Assembly: GCA_963707835.1 (NCBI GenBank)
Contig: CAVPRI010000002.1
Span: forward strand, 620,001 to 684,000
DNA length: 64,000 bases
Direction of reading: 5' to 3'
Source of the DNA: Bog-473 sp963707835
GTDB lineage: Bacteria; Actinomycetota; Acidimicrobiia; Acidimicrobiales; RAAP-2
Part shown: piece after piece, positions 30,744 through 39,411 of the stretch
How the letters are laid out: each line of letters opens with the position of its first letter
Numbering within the stretch: the first letter of the stretch is position 1
Notes under the pieces: generated by a model
Told to the model about the DNA's origin: nothing
The model's database searches: none
The model's input: the letters and a program-made list of their open reading frames with translations, nothing else
Translations under genes and position numbers: made by a program

Positions 30744-31640
30744 TCAGTGGACGATCTTGGAGAGCGGGATCTCCAAGATGTCGCTGGCGCCCTGGTCCCG
30801 CAGGGCGGGGATGAGGGTGTTGATGTCGGACTTGGCCACCACGGTCTCGAGGGCGAACGCGCCCCCGCCGGAGAGCTCCGAGATCGTCGGCGCCCGCATG
30901 GAGGGGAGGACGGCCAGCACCGCGTCGAGGCAGTCGGCCGGGACGTTGAGCTTCACCAGGACCTTGCCCCGCGCCTCGAGCGTGCCCTGCAACAGGGTCA
31001 AGATCTGCTCCATGGCGTGGCGCTTGTCCGGGTCGTCGGCCGCCTCGGGGTTGGCGATGAGCTCGGTGTGCGATACCAGCAGGGTCTCGATCACCTTCAG
31101 CCCGGCCGCCCGCAGCGCGCTGCCCGTCTCGGTCATGTCGACCACGGCGTCGGCGATGTCGGGCACCTTGGCCTCGGTGGCTCCGTAGGAGAGAGCCAGG
31201 TCGGCCTCGATCCCGTGCGCCGCCAGCGCGGCACGGGTCAGCTCGGGGTACTCGGTGCTCACCCGCAGGCGCCGCGACCGTCCGGCGACCGCGGCCGCCA
31301 GCTCGGCCAGGTTGCCCACCGGGGAGTCGGCCCCCACCGCCAGCACGACGCGGGCCGGGTTCGACGTCGCCTTGGAGTACGAGAGCTGCCCGAGCGAGAC
31401 CACCGCGCTCCCCCGCTCCTCCACCCAGTCCCGCCCCGTGATGCCCAGGTCGAAGAGACCGTCGGCGACGTACACCGGTATCTCCTGGGGGCGCAGGATG
31501 CGCACGTCACTGACGCGGGGGTCGGCGATCGAGGCCCGGTAGGCCACATCCGAGGCGCGGCTGACGGCCAGGTCGGCGTCCTCGAACAGCTGCATGGTGG
31601 CGCGTTCGAGCGAGCCCTTGGGCAAGACGAGGCGGAGCAT
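30744..31640 (-). CDS. hisG: ATP phosphoribosyltransferase (long form)
   Basis: 298 residues: MLRLVLPKGSLERATMQLFE at the N-terminus, DLGITGRDWVEE, and a C-terminal PII-like domain ending near MRAPTISELSGGGAFALETV. The long form is hexameric and inhibited by histidine. It catalyses the first step of histidine synthesis. hisE, often next to hisG in actinobacteria, is not here. It follows ribH by 38 bp. Confidence 0.95.
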   Translation of the reverse strand: MLRLVLPKGSLERATMQLFEDADLAVSRASDVAYRASIADPRVSDVRILRPQEIPVYVADGLFDLGITGRDWVEERGSAVVSLGQLSYSKATSNPARVVLAVGADSPVGNLAELAAAVAGRSRRLRVSTEYPELTRAALAAHGIEADLALSYGATEAKVPDIADAVVDMTETGSALRAAGLKVIETLLVSHTELIANPEAADDPDKRHAMEQILTLLQGTLEARGKVLVKLNVPADCLDAVLAVLPSMRAPTISELSGGGAFALETVVAKSDINTLIPALRDQGASDILEIPLSKIVH

Positions 31641-31678
31641 GGGGGCCAATCTTCGCAGACCTTCCCGGGGGCGGCGGA

Positions 31679-32212
31679 CTACGCCAGCGGGCCGGTGCGC
31701 AGCAAGCGCACCATCTCGATCCCGGTCAGGGCCGCCTCGCGGCCCTTGTTGGACGGGTCCGGCTCGGAGCGCCCGAGCGCCTGCTCGAGCGTGTCGGTCG
31801 TGAGTACGCCGAAGATCACCGGGATCCCGCTGTCGAGCTGCACCCGCTGGATCCCCGCCGCGCACTCGCCGGCGACCAGGTCGTAGTGCCCGGTGTCGCC
31901 GCGGATGACCGCCCCGAAGCACACCACGGCGTCCACGCGGCCGGCCCGGGCGAACGCCTGCGCCACCAGCGGAAGCTCGAAGGCGCCAGGAGCCCACGCC
32001 ACCGTCACATCCCGGCGGTCGACACCGGCCTCGGCCAGCGCGTCCAGCGCTCCGTCGAGCAGCCGCGCCGTGATGCCCCCGTTGAAGCGCGCCGCGGCGA
32101 TGCCGATGCGCAGACCCGTGCCGTTGGGCTCGCCGCACAGACTGGCACCCACGCGGGACCCGGCGGCATCGAGCGCCCCCTCGGGCAGGGCGAACAGATC
32201 GGCACCGGCCAT
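31679..32212 (-). CDS. ribH: 6,7-dimethyl-8-ribityllumazine synthase
   Basis: 177 residues from ATG 32212. The lumazine synthase core is clear: AARFNGGITARLLDGALDAL, WAPGAFELPLVAQAFA, CFGAVIRGDTGHYDLVAGE, with GVLTTDTLEQA later. It condenses the ribBA product with the ribD-branch product. An extra N-terminal stretch of about 30 residues precedes the core. It lies 16 bp after ribBA. Confidence 0.94.
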   Translation of the reverse strand: MAGADLFALPEGALDAAGSRVGASLCGEPNGTGLRIGIAAARFNGGITARLLDGALDALAEAGVDRRDVTVAWAPGAFELPLVAQAFARAGRVDAVVCFGAVIRGDTGHYDLVAGECAAGIQRVQLDSGIPVIFGVLTTDTLEQALGRSEPDPSNKGREAALTGIEMVRLLRTGPLA

Positions 32213-32228
32213 CAGCTCGCGCCCGGGC

Positions 32229-33446
32229 TCACTGGGCGTCCAGGTCCGGGAGCAGGTGGCCCATGCGCTCACGCTTGGTGCGCAGGTAGGCGATGTTCTC
32301 GGGGTTCGGGGAGGGCTGGAGCGGGACGCGCTCGGTGATGTCGAGCCCGAAGCCCTCGAGCCCGCCGTACTTGACCGGGTTGTTCGTCATGAGCCGCATG
32401 GTGGTCACACCGAGGTCCACCAGGATCTGGGCACCGATGCCGTACTCGCGGCTGTCGACGGGCAGCCCCTGCTGCAGGTTGGCGTCCACCGTGTCGTGGC
32501 CCTCCTCCTGGAGCTGGTAGGCGCGGATCTTGTGGCCCAGACCGATCCCCCGACCCTCGTGGCCGCGCAGGTACACGAGCACCCCTGTCCCCTCGCGTTC
32601 GATCATGTCGAGCGCGGCGTGCAGCTGCGGTCCGCAGTCGCAGCGCAGCGAGCCGAACACGTCGCCGGTCAGGCACTCGGAGTGGACCCGCACCAGCACG
32701 TCCTCGGCCCCGGCGACCTCGCCCATCACCAGTGCCAGGTGCTGCTCGCCGTCGAGCACCGACTCGTACACGAAGGCGCGGAACTCCCGCCCGCGGGCCG
32801 GGATGCGGGCCTCGGACACCCGCCGGACCAGCTTCTCGGTCTGCCTCCGGTACCGGATCAGGTCGGCGATCGAGATCAACGGCAGGTGGTGCCGCTTGGC
32901 GAAACGTTCGAGCTCGGGCAGGCGGGCCATGGCCGACTTGTCCTCGGTGACGATCTCGCAGAGCACGCCGGCCGGAGCGAGGCCGGCGGCGCGCGACAGG
33001 TCAACGGTCGCCTCGGTGTGGCCAGCGCGTTTGAGCACGCCCCCGGGGCGATAGCGCAACGGGAAGATGTGACCGGGCCGGTTGAGGTCGACCGGCCTCG
33101 TGGCGGGGTCGATCAGGGCGGCGATGGTGGCCGCCCGATCGGCCGCCGAGATCCCGGTGGTGGTGCCGTGGCGGAAGTCCACGCTGACGGTGAAGGCCGT
33201 CCGCTGCGCCTCGGTGTTCGCGGTGACCATCAAGGGCAGGTCCAGCGCGTCGGCCCGCTCGGGGAGCACGGGCACGCAGATGACGCCCGAGGTGTGGGCC
33301 AGGAAGAAGGCGATGTTCTCGGGGGTGGCCGCCTCGGCCGCCATCACCAGATCGCCCTCGTTCTCCCGGTCCTCGTCGTCGACCACGACGACCATGCCCA
33401 GCCGGGCCACGGCCTCGATCGCCTCGGGTACCGTCGAGAAACCCAT
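32229..33446 (-). CDS. ribBA: Bifunctional 3,4-dihydroxy-2-butanone 4-phosphate synthase/GTP cyclohydrolase II
   Basis: 405 residues. The N-terminal RibB domain has DDEDRENEGDLV and RHGTTTGISAADRAATI. The C-terminal RibA domain has the zinc site CLTGDVFGSLRCDCG and RGHEGRGIGLGHKIRAY. It supplies both entry branches of riboflavin synthesis. Its ATG shares one base with the ribD stop (TGATG). Confidence 0.95.
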   Translation of the reverse strand: MGFSTVPEAIEAVARLGMVVVVDDEDRENEGDLVMAAEAATPENIAFFLAHTSGVICVPVLPERADALDLPLMVTANTEAQRTAFTVSVDFRHGTTTGISAADRAATIAALIDPATRPVDLNRPGHIFPLRYRPGGVLKRAGHTEATVDLSRAAGLAPAGVLCEIVTEDKSAMARLPELERFAKRHHLPLISIADLIRYRRQTEKLVRRVSEARIPARGREFRAFVYESVLDGEQHLALVMGEVAGAEDVLVRVHSECLTGDVFGSLRCDCGPQLHAALDMIEREGTGVLVYLRGHEGRGIGLGHKIRAYQLQEEGHDTVDANLQQGLPVDSREYGIGAQILVDLGVTTMRLMTNNPVKYGGLEGFGLDITERVPLQPSPNPENIAYLRTKRERMGHLLPDLDAQ

Positions 33447-34477
33447 CAGGCGCTCACCTCCACACGCAGGTCGTCACCGAGCCGCTCAACCGAGAGCACT
33501 CGTCCCTTCCACACATCCCCAATTGTGCCAGCACCGCGACCGGCGAAGAGCGGACGGGCGTCGTCGCCCCCGAAGAAGGACGGTGCAAGGTACACCACGT
33601 AGCGATCGACCAGGCCGGCGGCGTGGAAGTCGTGCGCCACCGTTGCCCCTCCCTCGACCAGCAGCTGCACCACGTCGCGCCGGCCCAGCTCGTCGAGCAC
33701 GCCCCCGAGATCGCCCGAGAGCTCCAGTGCGGGGTGCGCGCGGGCACCGGGGGGCGCCGTCCCGAGCACGACGCGCAGCGGCTGCCGGGGTGCCATGACA
33801 CCGTCGAGGCGGACGGTCAACGCGGGGTCGTCCGCCCGCACGGTGCCCGCGCCGACCAGCACGGCATCGGACACGGCCCGCAGGAGGTGGGCGTCGCGCC
33901 GAGCCGCCTCGCCGGTGATCCACCGGCTGGTCCCGTCGGGTGCGGCGATCCGGCCGTCGAGGCTGGCCGCCAGCTTCAGGACGACCCACGGCCGACCGGT
34001 GCGCCGGTGGGTCAGATACGGGGCCAGCTGGTCCCGTATCTCGTCGGCCCCCACGCCCAGCGTGACCTCGACCCCCGCGGCGCGCAGCGCTGCCATGCCA
34101 CGCCCGGCGACCCGCGGATCGGGGTCCTCGACGCCCACCACCACCCGTGTCACCCCGGCGTCGACGATGGCGTCGGTGCACGGCGGGGTCCGGCCATGGT
34201 GGGTGCAGGGCTCCAGGGTGACGTAGAGGGTGGCCCCCCGCGCCGCGCCGCCGGCGGCGGCCAATGCCGCCACCTCGGCGTGCGGGCCACCGGGCGGCGA
34301 GGTCGCGCCCCCGAAGGTGGACCCACCGTCTGCGCCGGGCCCACCGGGCACCACGACGCACCCGACCCACGGGTTGGGCGACGTGACGCCGCGCACGGTC
34401 GAGGCCAGCTCGACCGCACGCCGCATGTGCGCGCCATCGCCGTCCCCTCGCTCCGGCCTGGCCGCCTGGGGTGTCAC
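33446..34477 (-). CDS. ribD: Riboflavin biosynthesis deaminase/reductase RibD
   Basis: 343 residues from GTG 34477. The N-terminal deaminase has the zinc motifs HAEVAAL and PCTHHGRTPPC. The C-terminal reductase has KLAASLDGRIA, ISRWITGE-like SRWITGEAARRDAH, and VQLLVEGGATVA. It performs deamination and then ribosyl reduction. Start and stop overlap the neighbours (GTGA with rpe, TGATG with ribBA). No riboflavin synthase gene lies between ribD and ribH. Confidence 0.94.
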   Translation of the reverse strand: MTPQAARPERGDGDGAHMRRAVELASTVRGVTSPNPWVGCVVVPGGPGADGGSTFGGATSPPGGPHAEVAALAAAGGAARGATLYVTLEPCTHHGRTPPCTDAIVDAGVTRVVVGVEDPDPRVAGRGMAALRAAGVEVTLGVGADEIRDQLAPYLTHRRTGRPWVVLKLAASLDGRIAAPDGTSRWITGEAARRDAHLLRAVSDAVLVGAGTVRADDPALTVRLDGVMAPRQPLRVVLGTAPPGARAHPALELSGDLGGVLDELGRRDVVQLLVEGGATVAHDFHAAGLVDRYVVYLAPSFFGGDDARPLFAGRGAGTIGDVWKGRVLSVERLGDDLRVEVSA

Positions 34478-35191
34478 CGCTCGAGGGGCACGGCGGCCCG
34501 GGCGGCCTCCCGAATGGCCTCGGCGGCCGCCCAGGGCCGCGGGTCACCGAAGACAGCGCTGCCCGACACGAGGACGTTCGCACCGGCCCGGGCCACCGCG
34601 GGAGCGGTCACGGTGTCGATGCCCCCGTCGACCTCGACGTCGACCGCCCAACCGCCGGCGTCGACGGCGGCACGCACCTGGGCCACCTTGGGCACGACCT
34701 CTGGCATGAAGCTCTGCCCCCCGAAGCCGGGGAAGACGGTCATGCACAGCACCAGGTCGACCTGGTGCAGGAAGGGCTCCACGGCATCGAACGCGGTGTC
34801 GGGGTTGAGGGCCAACCCCACGCGCAGCCCGAGCGCGGCGCATCTGGGCGATGAGCGCCGCGGAGTCACCCACCTCCACGTGGACCGTGCACCCGTCGGC
34901 GCCCGCGGCGGCGAAGGGCTCGAGGTACCGTCCCGGCTCGGTCATCATCAGGTGGCAGTCGAAATAGAGGGGGGTGTGGCGGCGCAACGACGCCACGACC
35001 GGCGGCCCAATGGTCACGTTCGGCACGAAGTGGCCGTCCATGACGTCGACGTGGAGCCAGTCGGCCGCCGGCGCCACCTCCCCCACCTGCTCGGCCAGCA
35101 TCCCGAAGTCCGCCGACAGGAGGGACGGCGCGATGCGCAGCGCACCGGGCTGACCGGCGTCGCGATCTCCTCGGCGCGGGGCGTCACCCAT
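34474..35191 (-). pseudogene. rpe: Ribulose-phosphate 3-epimerase, interrupted by a one-base insertion
   Basis: The first frame (from ATG 35191) gives RIAPSLLSADFGMLAEQVGE, WLHVDVMDGHFVPN and YFDCHLMMTEP, up to ALIAQMR. A second frame gives LGLRVGLALNPDTAFDA, MTVFPGFGGQSFMPEV and VDVEVDGGIDTVTAP. Removing one base from GCGCGGCGC at 34832-34840 joins them into a normal 238-residue Rpe. All active-site segments are present, so an assembly error is more likely than gene decay. The enzyme interconverts ribulose and xylulose 5-phosphate. Confidence 0.88.
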
Positions 35192-35206
35192 GCGATCGCC
35201 GCCGGC

Positions 35207-36013
35207 TCAGTCGAACCGGGCCCAGCACACGATGCGCCGGAACCCGTAGAAGTAGGGCTCCCGCTCGCCCAGCTCCTCGATCAACCGTTCGCGGTAGCGC
35301 TCCACGAACTGCGCGAACAGCTCGGGGCTCAGGCGGGTGCGGTAGGGGGTCAGCAAGGTTCCCATCACCCACTCGACGACTTCGCCGGTGGAGGCCAGCT
35401 CGTGCCCGTACACCTCCATGCGCACCACCTGCTCGGCGGCGCCCAGCTCGTAGAGGAGGTCGGCATAGAGCTCGGGCGAGAGCACGAAGCGCCCCCGGTC
35501 CTCGGGGACGTCCCCGTCGAGGGCGTCGACGAACGGCGCCTCGTTGGCCACGGCGCGCGCCAGGAGGTGTGAAGGGTGCCGGTAGTTCGCCGGCACCTGG
35601 AAGCCCAGCTGTCCGCCGGGGGCGAGGGCCGTGCGCATGCGCGCCAGCAAGGTGAGGTGGTCGTCGATCCACTGCAGCGACGCGTTGGCGAACACGAGGT
35701 CGAGGCCCTCGCCGAGCCAGGCAGCGATGTCGCCGGCCTCGAACGACAGCCCGGGGACGTCGGCATACGCCGCCTGGGCCCGGGCCAGCATGGCCGGGGA
35801 GGAGTCCACCCCGACCGTGGTGGCCGCCTGCATCTCCTCGTGGAGCACCTTGGTCAGATCGCCGGTACCGCACCCGAGATCCACCACGCGGCCGCCAGGG
35901 ACGGGGCGGCACAGGGCCAGCAGGTCGTCGAAGGGCTGGCGCCGCTCAGAGCGGAACCGCTCGTACTGTTCGGGGTTCCACCCGTCGATCGGCGTCACGG
36001 TCACCGCTCTCAT
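35207..36013 (-). CDS. tam: Trans-aconitate 2-methyltransferase-like SAM methyltransferase
   Basis: 268 residues starting MRAVTVTPIDGWNPEQYERF. The SAM site is VVDLGCGTGDLTKVL, followed by VGVDSSPAMLARA and DLVFANASLQWIDDH, closely matching Tam proteins. It would methylate trans-aconitate, an inhibitor of the TCA cycle; the exact substrate is inferred from similarity. The ATG is 2 bp after the fmt stop. Confidence 0.82.
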   Translation of the reverse strand: MRAVTVTPIDGWNPEQYERFRSERRQPFDDLLALCRPVPGGRVVDLGCGTGDLTKVLHEEMQAATTVGVDSSPAMLARAQAAYADVPGLSFEAGDIAAWLGEGLDLVFANASLQWIDDHLTLLARMRTALAPGGQLGFQVPANYRHPSHLLARAVANEAPFVDALDGDVPEDRGRFVLSPELYADLLYELGAAEQVVRMEVYGHELASTGEVVEWVMGTLLTPYRTRLSPELFAQFVERYRERLIEELGEREPYFYGFRRIVCWARFD

Positions 36014-36015
36014 GT

Positions 36016-36897
36016 CTAGCCCCTCCCCAGGCGCTGACCCGGCGCCAGGTGCGCGCCGCGCCGCCATTCCTCCGCTGACATGGGCGAACGGCTCTCGGGC
36101 TGTACCCGGCGCAGCACGAGGACGCCTTCCCCGGTCGCCACGGTGACGCCGTCCACCGTGCCCGGCGGGTGGACCGGTCCCTCGGAGGACGGGGCCGCCC
36201 GAGCCTCGAGGACGGTGAGCCGGCGCGCGCCCGCCGTGGTCCAGGCCCGTCCCAGCCGCACCACCCGTGCCAGCTGTACGGCCGGTCGCGCCCAGTCGAG
36301 GCACAGGTCCTCGCGGCTGACCTTCTGCGCGATCGTGATCTCCCCGCGCTGGGGCTCGGGGGTCGGGAGCCCGGCGACACCACCCCGGAGCGACTCGACC
36401 AGCATGGCGGTCCCCACGTCGACCAGCTCGTCCCGCAGCTCGGCCAGCGTGGCTTCGCCGAGAGGGACGCGGCGCACGGCATAGACCGGGCCCGAATCGA
36501 GCCCGGCTTCGACCTTCATCAGGCAGACGCCGGTCTCCGCGTCCCCGGCCAGGATGGCCCGCTCCAGCGGAGCTGCACCACGCCAGCGCGGCAGCAAGGA
36601 GAAGTGCACGTTGACCATCGGGAGCACATCGAGCAGGCGCGCTGGGATGATCCGCCCGAAGGCCACCACGACTCCCAGCTCCGCGTCGGTGCTCGCCAGA
36701 TCCTCGATGTCGTGGCCGACCGGGACGCCCAGCTCGGTGGCGGCCGCCTTGACCGGGCTCGGCATGGTGCGCCCCCCGCGCCCGCGCCGGCGGTCGGGGC
36801 GGGTCACGCACAGCACGACATGGTGCCCGGCGCCCACCAGCGCCCGCAGGGGGGGCACCGCGAGCTCGGGCGTGCCGAGGTACGCCAGTCGGGCCAT
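36016..36897 (-). CDS. fmt: Methionyl-tRNA formyltransferase
   Basis: 293 residues starting MARLAYLGTPELAVPPLRAL. The formyl transfer motif NVHFSLLPRWRGAAPLERAI is intact, and a C-terminal OB-like domain is present. It formylates initiator Met-tRNA. It follows def by 11 bp, the usual def-fmt pair. Confidence 0.95.
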   Translation of the reverse strand: MARLAYLGTPELAVPPLRALVGAGHHVVLCVTRPDRRRGRGGRTMPSPVKAAATELGVPVGHDIEDLASTDAELGVVVAFGRIIPARLLDVLPMVNVHFSLLPRWRGAAPLERAILAGDAETGVCLMKVEAGLDSGPVYAVRRVPLGEATLAELRDELVDVGTAMLVESLRGGVAGLPTPEPQRGEITIAQKVSREDLCLDWARPAVQLARVVRLGRAWTTAGARRLTVLEARAAPSSEGPVHPPGTVDGVTVATGEGVLVLRRVQPESRSPMSAEEWRRGAHLAPGQRLGRG

Positions 36898-36908
36898 GGC
36901 CCCGTCCC

Positions 36909-37442
36909 TCAGCGAGAGAAGAGTCCGGCCAGCCCGTCCGGGTCGACCGTGGGGAGCTCGAGGGCCCGGCCGCGCAGGATGCGCAGCGCCTCCTTGCGCT
37001 GCTCCTCGTCGAGATGCTCCACCAGGAGGATGCCGTCGAGATGGTCCAGCTCGTGCTGGAAGACACGCCCCTCCAGCTCGGTGGCCTCGAGCGAGACCTC
37101 GTTGCCGTCCAGATCGAGGCCCACGAGGTGCACCGCGTTCGGCCGCACGATCTCCCAGCTCAACCCGGGCACAGAGAGGCAGCCCTCCTCGTAGCTCCAC
37201 TCGCCGTCGCTCTCCACGATGCGCGGGTTGATGACGACCCGCGGCCCCTCCCCCACGTCGTAGACAAAGACCCGCCGCTGCACCCCGATCTGGTTGGCCG
37301 CCAACCCCGTGCCCGGCGCCGCGTACATGGTCTCGATCATGGAATCGACCAGTCCCACCAGCGTGCCGTCGATCTCCTCGACCTCGCGGGCCCGTTGCTT
37401 GAGCACCGGGTCGCCGTACCGTCGGATCTCGAGGTTGGCCAT
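36909..37442 (-). CDS. def: Peptide deformylase
   Basis: 177 residues with the three deformylase motifs: GTGLAANQIGV, EEGCLSVPG, and QHELDHLDGIL, whose Cys and two His bind the metal. It removes the formyl group from nascent proteins. TAGAAT lies six bases before the ATG with no Shine-Dalgarno, so def probably heads a leaderless def-to-csd operon. Confidence 0.96.
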   Translation of the reverse strand: MANLEIRRYGDPVLKQRAREVEEIDGTLVGLVDSMIETMYAAPGTGLAANQIGVQRRVFVYDVGEGPRVVINPRIVESDGEWSYEEGCLSVPGLSWEIVRPNAVHLVGLDLDGNEVSLEATELEGRVFQHELDHLDGILLVEHLDEEQRKEALRILRGRALELPTVDPDGLAGLFSR

Positions 37443-37448
37443 GGACCC

Positions 37449-37454
37449 ATTCTA
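37449..37454 (-). promoter_or_regulatory. -10 element of the def operon (leaderless)
   Basis: TAGAAT on the minus strand, six bases before the def ATG at 37442, within the 45-bp gap after priA. A -35 is not clear. Confidence 0.6.
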
Positions 37455-37487
37455 CCGGGCAGTTCCACCGCCCAACGAGGCGTGGGA

Positions 37488-39362
37488 TCAGAGCGACACG
37501 GGATCGACCTCAACCCGCAGCCCCCGCCCCGGTGGCCGAGGCGTGTGGGCCAACAGGTCGCACAAGGGCTCGTGCGCGTCGGCGCGCACGAGGAAGCGAT
37601 CGTCGCCGAGGTCGACCACCTCGACCGGCCCGGCGCTCGAGGTGGCGCCGGGAGCCCCGGCTCCGGGCCGTGCCGCCTCGGCTCGGAGCTCGGCCGCGAA
37701 GGCCGGCCCCAGTGCGCCGGAGATCAGCGCCAGGGCGACGAAGGGAGGGAGCCCGGCGCGGCGGCGCAACTCGGCCTCGTGGTCGAGCACGGTCTCGGGC
37801 TCGCCTCGTGCTACCGCCTGGAGGACCGGGTGGTCGGGCACACGCGTCTGCACCTGGACCCGGCTCGTGACCCCAGGGCGGCGCGGGCCCACCAGCCGGG
37901 CCGCCCGCACGAGCAGCGCCAGCGTCTCCTCGGTCGCCGAGAGCCGCGGTGCCAACAGGTGGAGGTCGATGTCGAGGAAGGCCACGGCGCCGGCCCGGCG
38001 AACACGATGGAGCACCGCCTCAGTGCCCACGAGTACGGGCGCGTCTGGTGCCGGCGTCCCGCCGGCGTCGGGCCCGGCCACCTCCCCCACCTCGACCCCG
38101 AGCAACGCGCCCAGCTCCTCGCGCAACCGGCTCACGCCGACCCGCACCGTCTTGAGGCGCAACCGCCCGCAGGCCGCGCACACGACAGGGCGCGTCTCGC
38201 CGCAGCGCGGGCACGACAGCACCGAAGCCTGCGGCGCACGGCCGGTCGCCGCTCCGCAACGTGTGCAACGGGCCAGCTCCCCGCAGTGCGCGCAGGCGAG
38301 CAGTCGGGCACCACCCCGACGGTTGTACACGCACACCAGCGGCACTCCGGCCCCGCCCTCTGCCTCGCTCTCCTTCATGACGGCACGGGCCAGACGCACG
38401 AACTCCTCGGAGAACATGCCCGAGCGTGGGTCCGCCCCACGTCGGTCGACGCGCTCGAGCGGTGGCCAGCCGGACCGCTCGACCACGGCCGGAGGCTCCA
38501 GGCACCGCGGCGGCTCTCCGAGGCGCGCCGCTAGCGCCACTGGGGGGACCGGCGAGGCCACCACGCAGGGCGCGCCCTCGCGCCGGGCCCGCTCCACCAG
38601 GACCTCGAGGGCGTTGTAGGTGGGCGCGCTCTCCTCGCGGTACGCGCCGTCGTGGGCGTCGAGCACCACGGCCGCGGCCAGGCGCGGCACGGGCGACCAG
38701 GCACCGGACCGGCTCCCCACCACGACCGGCCACCCGGCCCGCGCCTGGTCCCAGTCGCCAGTGGCTGCGAGGCCTCGTCGGACCAGGCGGCCGCGGAGTC
38801 GTTCGGCCCAGCCGGACCCCGGAACCAGGACGACCGTGCTGCCCTGGCGGGCCCGCACCGCCGGATCCCCCACGACCGCGCACACCAGGTCGATGAGGTC
38901 GGTCGTCGGGGGCAGGCGCACCACCGTGACGCCCGGTTCGGCCAGCCCCAGGTCCCACCCGTAGGGGACCGCCGCGTCCGGCGGCTCGGGAGCGGCAGAA
39001 GGCTCCTTCGGCAAAGCGCGCACGACCGAGTCGGGTGAGGCGATCCGCAAGAAGAACGAGGCCGGCCCGGCCCAGCGCCATGCCGCCCAGTGCGCCAACT
39101 CCATCACCGGTGGTGGCGGTCCCCAGCCCAACCACGACTTCACCGGTCGCACCTCCACGCCGGCGGGCGGGGCGGCCCGGTCATCTGTCACCCAGGCGCG
39201 CACCGTGCGACCGTGCAGCGGCACGCGCAGGCGGGTGCCGACGCCCACCTCGTGGTCCCATCCGGGGGGCAGGACGTAGTCGAACTCCCGCCCCAGGGCC
39301 GCCACCTCGGTGCGCACGCGCACGGTCCGCCGCGTTCCGGCCGCCACGGCGCCCGAGTTCAC
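37488..39362 (-). CDS. priA: PriA-like primosomal protein N', helicase motifs degenerate
   Basis: 624 residues from GTG 39362. The N-terminal DNA-binding domain (VAALGREFDYVLPPGWD, LRVPLHGRTVRAWV) and the zinc-binding Cys clusters (CAHCGELARCTRCG, CPRCGETRPVVCAACG) are present. The Walker A GKT is absent (VVLVPGSG), and the DEAH box reads LDAHDGAYREESAPTYNA. This matches the actinobacterial type regarded as a PriA without ATPase/helicase activity. It probably acts in replication restart as a loader or scaffold. It lies 49 bp after metK. Confidence 0.88.
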   Translation of the reverse strand: MNSGAVAAGTRRTVRVRTEVAALGREFDYVLPPGWDHEVGVGTRLRVPLHGRTVRAWVTDDRAAPPAGVEVRPVKSWLGWGPPPPVMELAHWAAWRWAGPASFFLRIASPDSVVRALPKEPSAAPEPPDAAVPYGWDLGLAEPGVTVVRLPPTTDLIDLVCAVVGDPAVRARQGSTVVLVPGSGWAERLRGRLVRRGLAATGDWDQARAGWPVVVGSRSGAWSPVPRLAAAVVLDAHDGAYREESAPTYNALEVLVERARREGAPCVVASPVPPVALAARLGEPPRCLEPPAVVERSGWPPLERVDRRGADPRSGMFSEEFVRLARAVMKESEAEGGAGVPLVCVYNRRGGARLLACAHCGELARCTRCGAATGRAPQASVLSCPRCGETRPVVCAACGRLRLKTVRVGVSRLREELGALLGVEVGEVAGPDAGGTPAPDAPVLVGTEAVLHRVRRAGAVAFLDIDLHLLAPRLSATEETLALLVRAARLVGPRRPGVTSRVQVQTRVPDHPVLQAVARGEPETVLDHEAELRRRAGLPPFVALALISGALGPAFAAELRAEAARPGAGAPGATSSAGPVEVVDLGDDRFLVRADAHEPLCDLLAHTPRPPGRGLRVEVDPVSL

Positions 39363-39411
39363 CAGCTCATCACGATCGTGTCGGCCTCCCCTCAGGGACG
39401 CCGCACCGCGC

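Noticed and set aside
35207..37066. One long frame joining the methyltransferase with upstream codons
   Set aside because: Only 35207-36013 matches a protein family; the remainder is the out-of-frame shadow of fmt and def.
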